15,809 nucleotides of DNA from DASVSE01 sp036399715. Its GTDB lineage: Bacteria > Bacteroidota > Rhodothermia > Rhodothermales > Rubricoccaceae. The stretch covers positions 1-15,809 of the forward strand of contig DASWMO010000158.1 in NCBI GenBank assembly GCA_036399715.1. Reading direction: 5' to 3'. The notes under the pieces are model-generated. The model did not search any database, had not been told where the DNA came from, and saw only the letters and a program-made list of their open reading frames with translations. The position numbers and the translations under genes are program-made. Positions 7,076-15,809 of this stretch are shown here, one piece after another (position 1 is the first letter of the stretch; each line of letters opens with the position of its first letter).

Positions 7076-8614
7076 CTAGCCCACGACGCGCTGGACGACG
7101 GCCTCGAGCGCGTCGATCTGGAACGGCTTGCGGACGACCTCGGCAACGTCCGACCCTTCGGCGCGCACGTCGGTGTCGCCGGTGAGAAGCACGACAGGGA
7201 GGGCCGGAAAGCGCGCCCGGACTTCGGCAGCGAGCTCGCGGCCCGACATGCCCGGCATCGAGAGGTCCGTCACGACGAGGTCGTACACGACGCCGTCGAG
7301 GCTGTCCAGCGCCGCCTGCCCGCCGTCGACGTCGTCCACGGTGTGGCCGCGCATTCGGAGCAGCTTCGTCGTGACGAGGCGGACCATCGGCTCGTCGTCG
7401 ACGACGAGGATGCGGAGCGGGCGGGCGCTCTGCGCGGGCGTGCGCGCCGCGGGACGTGCGTCAGAGGGGCGAGCATCCGAGACACGGTCGTCCGAGGCGC
7501 GGGCGGGCGCCTCGTGCCGGTCGGCGTCGGGCGGCTCCGCGGCGACCGGCGCTGGCGCGGCCGTCGCGAGCGGGAAGACGAGCCGGAAGCGCGTCCCGCG
7601 CCCGGGCGCGCTCTGGACCTCGATCCGCCCGTTGTGCTCCTGCACGATGCCCTGCGAGACCGTCAGGCCCATGCCCGTCCCGGCCGTGCCCTTGGTCGTG
7701 TAGAGCGGCTCGAAGATGCGCCGCTGGACGCGCTCGGACATGCCCTCGCCGGTGTCCGACACCTCGACGGCGACGCCGCCCGGTGCCGTCGACGTCGCGA
7801 CGCGGAGCGTGCCGCCGGCCGGCATCGCCTGGACGGCGTTCAGGACGAGGTTCACGAGCACCTCGCGCAGCTCGGTCGGCGTGCCCGGGATGGCCGGCAC
7901 GGTCTGGAGGTCCGCGTCGACCGTGATCGCGATGCCGGTCCGGCGGGGCTCGTTGTGCCAGTACGGCTTGGTGAGCGTGAGGACCTCGGCCGCGAGCTCG
8001 TGGAGCGCGACCGGCTCGGCGCGCTCCTGCTTGTCGTTGCGGAGGTACTGCTGGATGCGGCGCACGAGCGCGGCGCCGTCGCCGGCGGCCTGCCCGAGCG
8101 TCGCGAGGTGGCCGAACGCCTCGGGCGGCGCCCCGCACGCGTCGAGGTCCGACCCGATGAGTTCGGCGTGCCCGAGGACCGTCGTGAGCAGGTTGTTGAA
8201 GTCGTGCGCGACGCCCATCGTCATGCGGCCGAGCATCTCGAAGCGCCGCCGCCGCGTCTGTTCGGCTGCCCACGAGGCGGGCTCGCGCAGCACCTCGCCC
8301 ACGATGAAGACCGGGAAGCGGCCAGACTCCATGCCCGGCATCCGGACGGGCTGGAAGTGGATCAGGACCGGCGTCGGGAGGTCGCCGCCGTCGGCGCGGT
8401 CGACGAGAAAAACCTGGTGCGAGACCGGCCCGCCACGCGCGGCCTCGACGACGTAATCGGATGCGAACCGCGCGTCGTCGAGCGGGAGGCGGCCCCAGAG
8501 CGCGTCCGTCCCGAACAGGTCCAGCCACGTGTCGCTCGCGTCGAGGCGCTCACCGGCGGCCGTCACGAGGGCCGTCAGCAGGTCGGTCGAGACGAGGGGG
8601 AGGGGGGCGTCCAT
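7076..8614 (-). CDS. Soluble hybrid sensor histidine kinase with C-terminal receiver
   Basis: A 512-residue cytoplasmic hybrid kinase with no membrane segment. Residues 1-115 form a PAS-like sensor (LIHFQPVRMPG, VFIVGEV). The dimerisation/phosphoacceptor domain holds VAHDFNNLL with His137. The ATPase domain contains the N-box in LVNLVLNAVQAM (253-264), G1 VSDTGEGM (285-292), the F-box FEPLYTTK (301-308) and G2 TGMGL (313-317). An Ala/Pro/Arg linker at about 351-398 leads to a receiver domain (400-512) with acidic Asp406-Asp407, phosphoacceptor Asp450 in VVTDLSMPG and Lys496 in VRKPF. This resembles NtrB-like two-component hybrids. The ATG at 8614 is preferred over upstream in-frame starts overlapping the next gene. 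No separate output regulator is adjacent, so signal transfer would need a partner elsewhere. It lies between two lipoprotein genes on the same strand. Confidence 0.92.
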   Translation of the reverse strand: MDAPLPLVSTDLLTALVTAAGERLDASDTWLDLFGTDALWGRLPLDDARFASDYVVEAARGGPVSHQVFLVDRADGGDLPTPVLIHFQPVRMPGMESGRFPVFIVGEVLREPASWAAEQTRRRRFEMLGRMTMGVAHDFNNLLTTVLGHAELIGSDLDACGAPPEAFGHLATLGQAAGDGAALVRRIQQYLRNDKQERAEPVALHELAAEVLTLTKPYWHNEPRRTGIAITVDADLQTVPAIPGTPTELREVLVNLVLNAVQAMPAGGTLRVATSTAPGGVAVEVSDTGEGMSERVQRRIFEPLYTTKGTAGTGMGLTVSQGIVQEHNGRIEVQSAPGRGTRFRLVFPLATAAPAPVAAEPPDADRHEAPARASDDRVSDARPSDARPAARTPAQSARPLRILVVDDEPMVRLVTTKLLRMRGHTVDDVDGGQAALDSLDGVVYDLVVTDLSMPGMSGRELAAEVRARFPALPVVLLTGDTDVRAEGSDVAEVVRKPFQIDALEAVVQRVVG

Positions 8615-8720
8615 CGGGCGGGGGCAGTCCGAGGCGGCGAAGCTACGGGTGCGGCCCTCCCCGGCGCTGCGGGGTGGTAACGCCGGCGGCTCGTGTCGCC
8701 CTGTCCCGATAACGCATACC

Positions 8721-9554
8721 CTACTCGGCAAACGGGGAGAGGTCGAGCGCGAGCCAGTCGAAGTACGCGATCCGGTTCGGCATCGAGGCCGCGACCGCGG
8801 CCCGGTCGTCGGCGGAGAGGCTGCCGGGGCGGCGGCGGAGGGCGAGGTACGGGAGAAAGCTCTCCGCGATGTCCTCCCGGGTCGGGTTGTCGCGGGCGTA
8901 AACGGAGACCGCGCACTGGTCGGCCTGCTGCGCCGCGGTCCAGTACGCCGACCCGGCGTGGGCGGCGTCGAGCGACGTGTGCGCCGCCTCGTGGACGAGC
9001 GCCTCTTCGAGGACGCCGTCGGCGTCGTAGAGGTCGGCCTGGCCCGTGTGGATGAGCAGGTTCTCGTTGCCGCCCCCGAACGGCTGCGTCCCGCGGTGAA
9101 TCCAGACGGTCCGGACGTCGGTTCGGAGGGCGTGCGGAAGCTGCCCGATGGACGGCCCGAACCGGCGCGCCTCGGCGAGCGCGATGTCCGCGCTCCCGAC
9201 CTCCGGGTTGACCTGGACCTCGACGTCGGGCCCGTCGCTGAACGCCAGACGGACGAGGTAGGCGTCGACCGTGATCCAGCCGTCCACGCGGCGGTCGAAC
9301 ATCCGGCGGCTGCCGCGCCCCGCCGACGTGGCGCCGGTATACGCCGTGGGGTCCGCGGCCGTGATGAGCGTCGACGTGATAAAGACCGTCCCGCCGAAGG
9401 GCGGCGCGTCGCAGGCCTGGGCGACCGGCGTGAGGTCCGGGCCCGGACCGGGTGGGACGTCTGTCGTGCCGCTGTCGCAGGCCACGAGGAGGCCGAGCGT
9501 GATAGAGAAAACGGCGAGGCGCGCGGCGGCGTTGAGGAGGGTCCTGCTCTGCAT
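8721..9554 (-). CDS. Lipoprotein with HExxH metalloprotease-like motif
   Basis: A 277-residue predicted lipoprotein: signal peptide through LGLLVA with the lipid-modified Cys26 (lipobox LVAC), then an acidic and Pro-rich linker (27-42). The central part includes a beta-rich region (about 55-155) with TVWIHRG, followed by LLIHTGQADLYD. The key segment is EALVHEAAHTSLDAAHA at 184-200, giving H188-E189-x2-H192, with D196 and H199 nearby. Glu231 in DIAESFLPYLALR about 39 residues later could be a third zinc ligand, as in gluzincins. I do not recognise a named peptidase family, so protease activity is inferred. The ATG at 9554 begins the signal peptide. It lies 106 bp upstream of the hybrid kinase on the same strand and diverges from the DUF2235 gene. 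Confidence 0.78.
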   Translation of the reverse strand: MQSRTLLNAAARLAVFSITLGLLVACDSGTTDVPPGPGPDLTPVAQACDAPPFGGTVFITSTLITAADPTAYTGATSAGRGSRRMFDRRVDGWITVDAYLVRLAFSDGPDVEVQVNPEVGSADIALAEARRFGPSIGQLPHALRTDVRTVWIHRGTQPFGGGNENLLIHTGQADLYDADGVLEEALVHEAAHTSLDAAHAGSAYWTAAQQADQCAVSVYARDNPTREDIAESFLPYLALRRRPGSLSADDRAAVAASMPNRIAYFDWLALDLSPFAE

Positions 9555-9771
9555 GGGTGCGGGTGAGGGTGAGCCGGGCGAATGGAAAGACGCCGCCCCG
9601 GTTACCTGTAAGCGGCAGAATCCTCCCGAACCGGCGGCGGACCCGAGAGACGGTCGGGCGCGTGCAGACCGTGGCGGCCGAGCGCGTGGGCGTGGCGCCC
9701 CGAGCCTCGCGTCGGCAGTGTCGCCCTGCGGCCGTTCCGGCGTACCATCGGCGGGCCTCCGCGTCACCTCC
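9555..9771. other. Divergent intergenic region, 217 bp
   Basis: This region lies between the HExxH lipoprotein (minus) and the DUF2235 gene (plus). Open frames cross it on both strands, but they are Arg/Pro-rich extensions of the two genes with no recognisable content. TACCATCG near 9742 is a weak -7 candidate for the plus gene. No repeat or strong hairpin stands out. Confidence 0.4.
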
Positions 9772-10845
9772 ATGAAGCGCCTCGCCCTCTGCTGCGACGG
9801 GACCTGGAACCGTGCGGACCAGTACCGGGCCGGCGTCTACAGCCCTACGAACGTCCTCAAGCTCGCCCTCCGGATCGCCAACCGCGACCCGAGCGGTGCC
9901 TCGCAGGTCATCTTCTACGGCCAGGGCGTCGGGACGCAGCGGGGCATCGACCGGCTCTCGGGCGGCGCCTTCGGGGCCGGGCTCGAGGACAACATCTACG
10001 AGGCGTACCGCTTCCTTATCGCCAACTACGAGCCGGGCGACGAGGTCTTCCTGTTCGGGTTCAGCCGGGGCGCCTTCACGGCCCGCAGCCTCGCCGGGCT
10101 CCTGCGCCGGTGCGGCCTCCTGCGGCAGGACGCGATGGACGAGTACGTCGCCGCGCGGCGGCTGTACCGGAGCATCCCGAGCCCGGAGCACCCCGACGCG
10201 GTCCAGTTCCGGACGCGGTTCGCGTGGTGCGGCGACGAGGCGGTCCGCATCCGGTTTGTCGGCGTCTGGGATACGGTCGGGTCGCTCGGCATCCCGCTCC
10301 ACGGGCTGCGGGGGCTCACGCGCCAGTCGTACACGTTCCACGACACCGAACTCAGCGGCTCGGTCCAGGAGGCCTGCCACGCCCTCGCCATCGACGAGCG
10401 CCGCCCGCCGTTCCTGCCGACGACGTGGCTCCACGTCCCCAAGCCGGGCCAGTCGGTCGAGCAGGTGTGGTTTCCCGGCGTCCACGGCGACGTCGGCGGC
10501 GGGTACCCCGAGACGGGGTTGTCGGACCTCACGCTGGACTGGATGCTCGCCCGCGCCGAGGCGGCCGGGCTCGCACTCGACGGCCCGATGCTGGCCCGGC
10601 ACCCGCTCCGCCCCGAGCCGGCGGGCGTCCAGCACGTGTCGCGAAAGGGCCCCTACCGGCTCATGCCCGCCGTCGACCGGCGGATCGGCTTCTCGAAAGA
10701 CCGCGACGGTGCGCTCCACCCGGACCCGACGCAGACCGTCCACCCGAGCGCGCTCGCGCGCTGGGACGCCGACCCGGGCTACCGCCCGCCGCAGCTCCGC
10801 GCGTGGCTGGCGCGCACGGGCGACCCGCGGGCGTCCGAGCCGTGA
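9772..10845 (+). CDS. DUF2235 / Tle1-like alpha/beta hydrolase
   Basis: A 357-residue protein of the DUF2235 family, which shares its catalytic domain with Tle1-type T6SS phospholipases. It starts with KRLALCCDGTWN (2-13), the usual first strand and DGTWN motif. FLFGFSRGAFTAR (93-105) holds the GxSxG nucleophile elbow with Ser98. VGVWDTVGSLG (163-173) and WFPGVHGDVGGGY (233-245, with H238 and D240) supply the expected Asp and His region of the triad. There is no signal peptide and no PAAR, VgrG or other secretion gene in the window, so a housekeeping or cytoplasmic lipase/esterase role is as likely as an effector role. The ATG at 9772 is 2 residues before the family's first strand. The downstream gene is of different composition and probably separate. 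Confidence 0.9.
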   Translation: MKRLALCCDGTWNRADQYRAGVYSPTNVLKLALRIANRDPSGASQVIFYGQGVGTQRGIDRLSGGAFGAGLEDNIYEAYRFLIANYEPGDEVFLFGFSRGAFTARSLAGLLRRCGLLRQDAMDEYVAARRLYRSIPSPEHPDAVQFRTRFAWCGDEAVRIRFVGVWDTVGSLGIPLHGLRGLTRQSYTFHDTELSGSVQEACHALAIDERRPPFLPTTWLHVPKPGQSVEQVWFPGVHGDVGGGYPETGLSDLTLDWMLARAEAAGLALDGPMLARHPLRPEPAGVQHVSRKGPYRLMPAVDRRIGFSKDRDGALHPDPTQTVHPSALARWDADPGYRPPQLRAWLARTGDPRASEP

Positions 10846-11027
10846 CCGCGCGTGCCGACGTCGCGTGACCCTGAACAGGGGGAGCGCGAGGCGGCCTATC
10901 TTGGCGTCAGTCCGGCACTTTCTGTCCGTTATGCGGCACGCCCACCGCTGAAGTAGTAGTTGGGCAGACAAGGAGTTTCTATGAGCCCCGAGACTACAAC
11001 TAGACCATCCTTGACATGGAGCAGCTG
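10846..11027 (+). promoter_or_regulatory. Leader region of the propeller gene
   Basis: This 182-bp region becomes AT-richer toward its end. It holds TATCTTGG at 10897-10904, a weak -7 candidate without a good -33, a small CCCT-GAAC-AGGG hairpin at 10869-10880 and, from 10970, the Shine-Dalgarno and leader ORF described separately. Confidence 0.35.
10970..10975 (+). promoter_or_regulatory. Shine-Dalgarno AAGGAG of the leader ORF
   Basis: AAGGAG lies 5 nt before the ATG at 10981. It is the strongest ribosome binding site I see in the window; most genes here lack a clear one. Confidence 0.6.
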
Positions 11028-11028
11028 A
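10981..11028 (+). CDS. 15-residue leader peptide overlapping the propeller gene start
   Basis: ATG at 10981 opens a 15-codon ORF (MSPETTTRPSLTWSS) ending in TGA at 11026-11028. The stop shares one base with the ATG at 11028 of the next gene (TGATG), the classic layout for translational coupling. The peptide is rich in Thr and Ser and is not a signal peptide. It carries the strong Shine-Dalgarno, while the following gene has only GGAG at 11018-11021 inside the leader. It may be a coupling leader, a remnant of a fused gene, or a chance ORF. Confidence 0.45.
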   Translation: MSPETTTRPSLTWSS

Positions 11029-12131
11029 TGACACGCGGTCAGGCCCGTAGGGCTCTGGCAGCAGTCGTCATGGTTGCCCTCGTTCCCGCGACCTCCTGCA
11101 CGACGGAGCAGGACGTGCCGAGATCGGAGCAGGACGACAGCGCCACCGGTCCGCCTGCACGGCTCCGGTTCGAGACCGTCCGCTCCATCCTCGAGGACAG
11201 CAAGGGCAACTACTGGTTCGGGAGTTGGAACGAGGGGGTCGCCCGCTTCGACGGCGAGAGCCTCGCCTATTTCACCGAGGAAGACGGCCTGAGCGACAAC
11301 CAGATCAGGTCGATCCGCGAGGATAGAAACGGAGTCGTCTGGTTCGAGGGAGGCGTCGGAATCAGCGGCTTCGACGGCGAGAAGATCATCGCCCCCACCG
11401 ACAGGGACTACACATCGAGGGACGACTGGCAACTGAGCCCGGGGGACCTGTGGTTCAAGGAGGACGGGTCGGCCGGGGCGACCGAGACGGAAGCGCAGCC
11501 GGGGGTGTATCGGTACGACGGAGAGACCTTCACCTATCTGGCATTCCCGGCCCCCGTAATTCGTGACCAGGGCTACGCGACGACAGGCATCGCCAGGGGG
11601 AGAAACGGGAGGCTCTGGCTCGCGACGTACGGCGCGGTGTTCGGATACGACGGCCAGTCCTTCACCGTCATCGACGACGAGCGCTTAGGGCTCAACGAGA
11701 GCACCGGTTGGCTCCACGTCCGTAGCGTCTTCGAGGACAGCCAGGGGAGGCTCTGGATCGGGAACAACGGGATCGGGGTCATCCTGCACGACGGACACAC
11801 CTTCACCCAGTTCACGCAGGAGAACGGGCTTGGCTTTTTGGGGCCGCACGGTGGGAGAACGGTCCCTCAGCTCGGGGACGTAACGGACGGATCCCCCACG
11901 TTGCACCGGGTGTTCTCGATTGGAGAAGACCGTGGGGGGAACATCTGGTTCGGCACCGTCGGGTCTGGTGCGTGGCGATACGACGGCAGGTCGTTGAGGA
12001 ACTACACGGCCGAAGACGGGCTGACGAGCAAGGACGTCATGGGGATCTACACGGACCGCCATGGCGACCTGTGGCTGGCAGGGAATGGCGTGTTCAAGTT
12101 CAACGGAGCGTCGTTCGACCGGATTCTCTGA
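11028..12131 (+). CDS. Lipoprotein made of seven Reg_prop beta-propeller repeats
   Basis: A 367-residue predicted lipoprotein: a basic N-terminus (MTRGQARR), a hydrophobic stretch and Cys24 after PATS, a slightly atypical lipobox. Seven repeats of about 40-50 residues follow, each with an aromatic motif after an (D/N)G turn: YWFG (W63), VWFE (W105), LWFK (W142), LWLA (W197), LWIG (W243), IWFG (W307) and LWLA (W349), each usually followed by a YDG or FDG strand. These are the two-component regulator propeller repeats (Reg_prop) normally found in the periplasmic sensor of hybrid kinases. Here they stand alone with no TM or kinase domain, in the right number for one closed seven-bladed propeller. 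The third repeat is degenerate. ATG 11028 is preferred over 11016 because GGAG lies 6 nt upstream and it overlaps the leader stop. GC is lower than in the neighbours, and AGG/AGA arginine codons are frequent, suggesting transfer. Confidence 0.82.
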   Translation: MTRGQARRALAAVVMVALVPATSCTTEQDVPRSEQDDSATGPPARLRFETVRSILEDSKGNYWFGSWNEGVARFDGESLAYFTEEDGLSDNQIRSIREDRNGVVWFEGGVGISGFDGEKIIAPTDRDYTSRDDWQLSPGDLWFKEDGSAGATETEAQPGVYRYDGETFTYLAFPAPVIRDQGYATTGIARGRNGRLWLATYGAVFGYDGQSFTVIDDERLGLNESTGWLHVRSVFEDSQGRLWIGNNGIGVILHDGHTFTQFTQENGLGFLGPHGGRTVPQLGDVTDGSPTLHRVFSIGEDRGGNIWFGTVGSGAWRYDGRSLRNYTAEDGLTSKDVMGIYTDRHGDLWLAGNGVFKFNGASFDRIL

Positions 12132-12304
12132 CACGGTCTGCCGCGAGGGCCGGGCGCTGCTGATGCAGGATGAGCCTGACGCGTCTCCGGTGTAGGATGC
12201 CGCCCGACCCGGCGTTGCAGCCGACGCGTCTCGAGCGGCGCGGCTGAATGCAAAGCTGTTCTGTTACAGCACCGGCCGTCGAGCGGGCAGGGCGCCCCGT
12301 ACGC
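12132..12304. other. Convergent intergenic region, 173 bp
   Basis: This lies between the propeller gene and the small minus-strand gene. It contains a 10-bp direct repeat GACGCGTCTC at 12178-12187 and 12223-12232, and an AT-richer patch with a small hairpin GCTGT-TCTGTT-ACAGC at 12255-12270. No gene is supported here. The hairpin sits 35 bp beyond the stop of the minus-strand gene and could help end its transcript. Confidence 0.35.
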
Positions 12305-12589
12305 TCACAGCCCGAGCCGCGCCTCCGGGACGTCCGAGAACTCCGTCCGCGCCTTCTCCAGAAAGGGCACCATCCACGTGTCGAGGGCCTGCTTCGCCTT
12401 GCGCTTCGCCGCCGTCGCCTGCTTCGCGTCCGCGCGCTCGCCCTGCTGCTCGCCCCGCGTCTCCGCGACGGCCTCGACCCGCGCCAGCCCGGCCTGAAGC
12501 GTCGCCTTGTCCTGCCCGACCGCGTCCAGCTGCGTCGCCAGGTCCGGCCGCGCCAGCGCCGACGAGTAGAAGTTGTGCGCCTGGTCCAT
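12305..12589 (-). CDS. Small helical conserved-hypothetical protein, start uncertain
   Basis: From ATG 12589 the product is 94 residues: MDQAHNFYSSALARPDLATQ at the start, then LQAGLARVEAVAET, a charged EQQGERADAKQATAAKRKAK segment and LDTWMVPFLEKARTEFSDVP. The pattern of HNFY..ALA.P, LQAG...VE, a Gln/Ala/Lys-rich helix and W...FL..AR resembles an uncharacterised family of small helical proteins scattered through Bacteroidota, Chloroflexi and cyanobacteria, which are usually about 150-200 residues. The frame is open upstream to 13048, so an alternative GTG or other start before 12589 is possible, and this copy may be N-terminally shortened. No function is known. It is divergent from secA with 229 bp between the starts. 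Confidence 0.55.
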   Translation of the reverse strand: MDQAHNFYSSALARPDLATQLDAVGQDKATLQAGLARVEAVAETRGEQQGERADAKQATAAKRKAKQALDTWMVPFLEKARTEFSDVPEARLGL

Positions 12590-12728
12590 CGCCTGCACCC
12601 GCCCCGCCCGGCGGCGCTCCAGCAGACCGAGGTCTTCGAGCGCGCCGCGGTCGCCGGCCCGCCGAAGAACGCGCGGAGACCGACGGTGCGCCGTATCCGG
12701 GCACACGAGCGCCCGTCCAGGATCGGTC

Positions 12729-12753
12729 TTTGCTCCACCGTGCCCGTACCTTG
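12729..12753 (+). promoter_or_regulatory. Possible secA promoter
   Basis: TACCTTG at 12747-12753 matches the Bacteroidota -7 element (TAnnTTTG) apart from one deletion, 65 bp before the secA ATG, nearly the same distance and sequence as at the DUF2147 gene. TTTG at 12729-12732 is the nearest -33 candidate but the spacing of 14 bp is too short, so only the -7 box is well supported. Confidence 0.35.
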
Positions 12754-12818
12754 CCGGGTGCGCCTCGCCGCGCCCGTCCGGCGGCCCGCCGCGCTCCCCC
12801 CCGACCCGTCCGATCCCG

Positions 12819-15809
<2,991 letters not shown>

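Noticed and set aside
8575..11034. 819-codon minus-strand frame across the DUF2235 gene and HExxH lipoprotein
   Set aside because: It runs antisense to DUF2235 and out of frame with the lipoprotein; the product is Arg/Pro/Ala-rich and has no signature motif.
12248..12270. AT-richer patch with a small hairpin, possible insertion-sequence end
   Set aside because: No partner inverted repeat, transposase or target duplication was found; the stem is only 5 bp.

Overview
The window is about 70% GC bacterial DNA with dense, mostly short intergenic spacing. A long SecA with an acidic insert near its N-terminus, promoter elements of the Bacteroidota type (TTG about 19 bp before TAnnTT, best seen upstream of position 1245), many lipoproteins and a DUF2147 protein suggest a high-GC marine member of the Rhodothermia (Rubricoccaceae or Salinibacteraceae-like). 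This lineage call is an inference from gene content, not from a marker alignment.

Layout. Positions 1-908 (minus): the N-terminal 302 codons of a secreted TPR protein that runs off the left edge. 909-1244: a long intergenic region with a good promoter and an overlapping palindrome for the DUF2147 gene at 1245-1679 (plus). 1869-2378 (plus): HNH endonuclease. 2460-2966 (plus): two-TM membrane protein. Then a minus-strand biosynthetic cluster, proC (5562-4729), purK (4717-3578) and purE (3518-2991), covers the last step of proline synthesis and the two-step N5-CAIR route of purine synthesis. Diverging from proC is a formimidoylglutamase/arginase-family gene (5696-6622) whose stop codon interlocks with that of a small convergent lipoprotein gene (6993-6619). 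Upstream of that lipoprotein on the same strand are a soluble hybrid histidine kinase (8614-7076) and an HExxH-containing lipoprotein (9554-8721). Diverging from the latter is a DUF2235/Tle1-like alpha/beta hydrolase (9772-10845).

10846-12304 differs from the rest: lower GC, many AGG/AGA arginine codons, and a seven-repeat beta-propeller lipoprotein preceded by a 15-codon leader ORF with a strong Shine-Dalgarno, joined to it by a TGATG overlap. It is followed by a small minus-strand helical protein (12589-12305) with an uncertain start, and then secA (12819 to beyond the right edge).

I see no tRNA, rRNA, CRISPR array, complete insertion sequence, phage module or recognisable defence system. 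Most of the window is housekeeping plus envelope proteins. The parts most worth following up are the leader/propeller unit, the palindrome on the DUF2147 promoter, and the HExxH lipoprotein.
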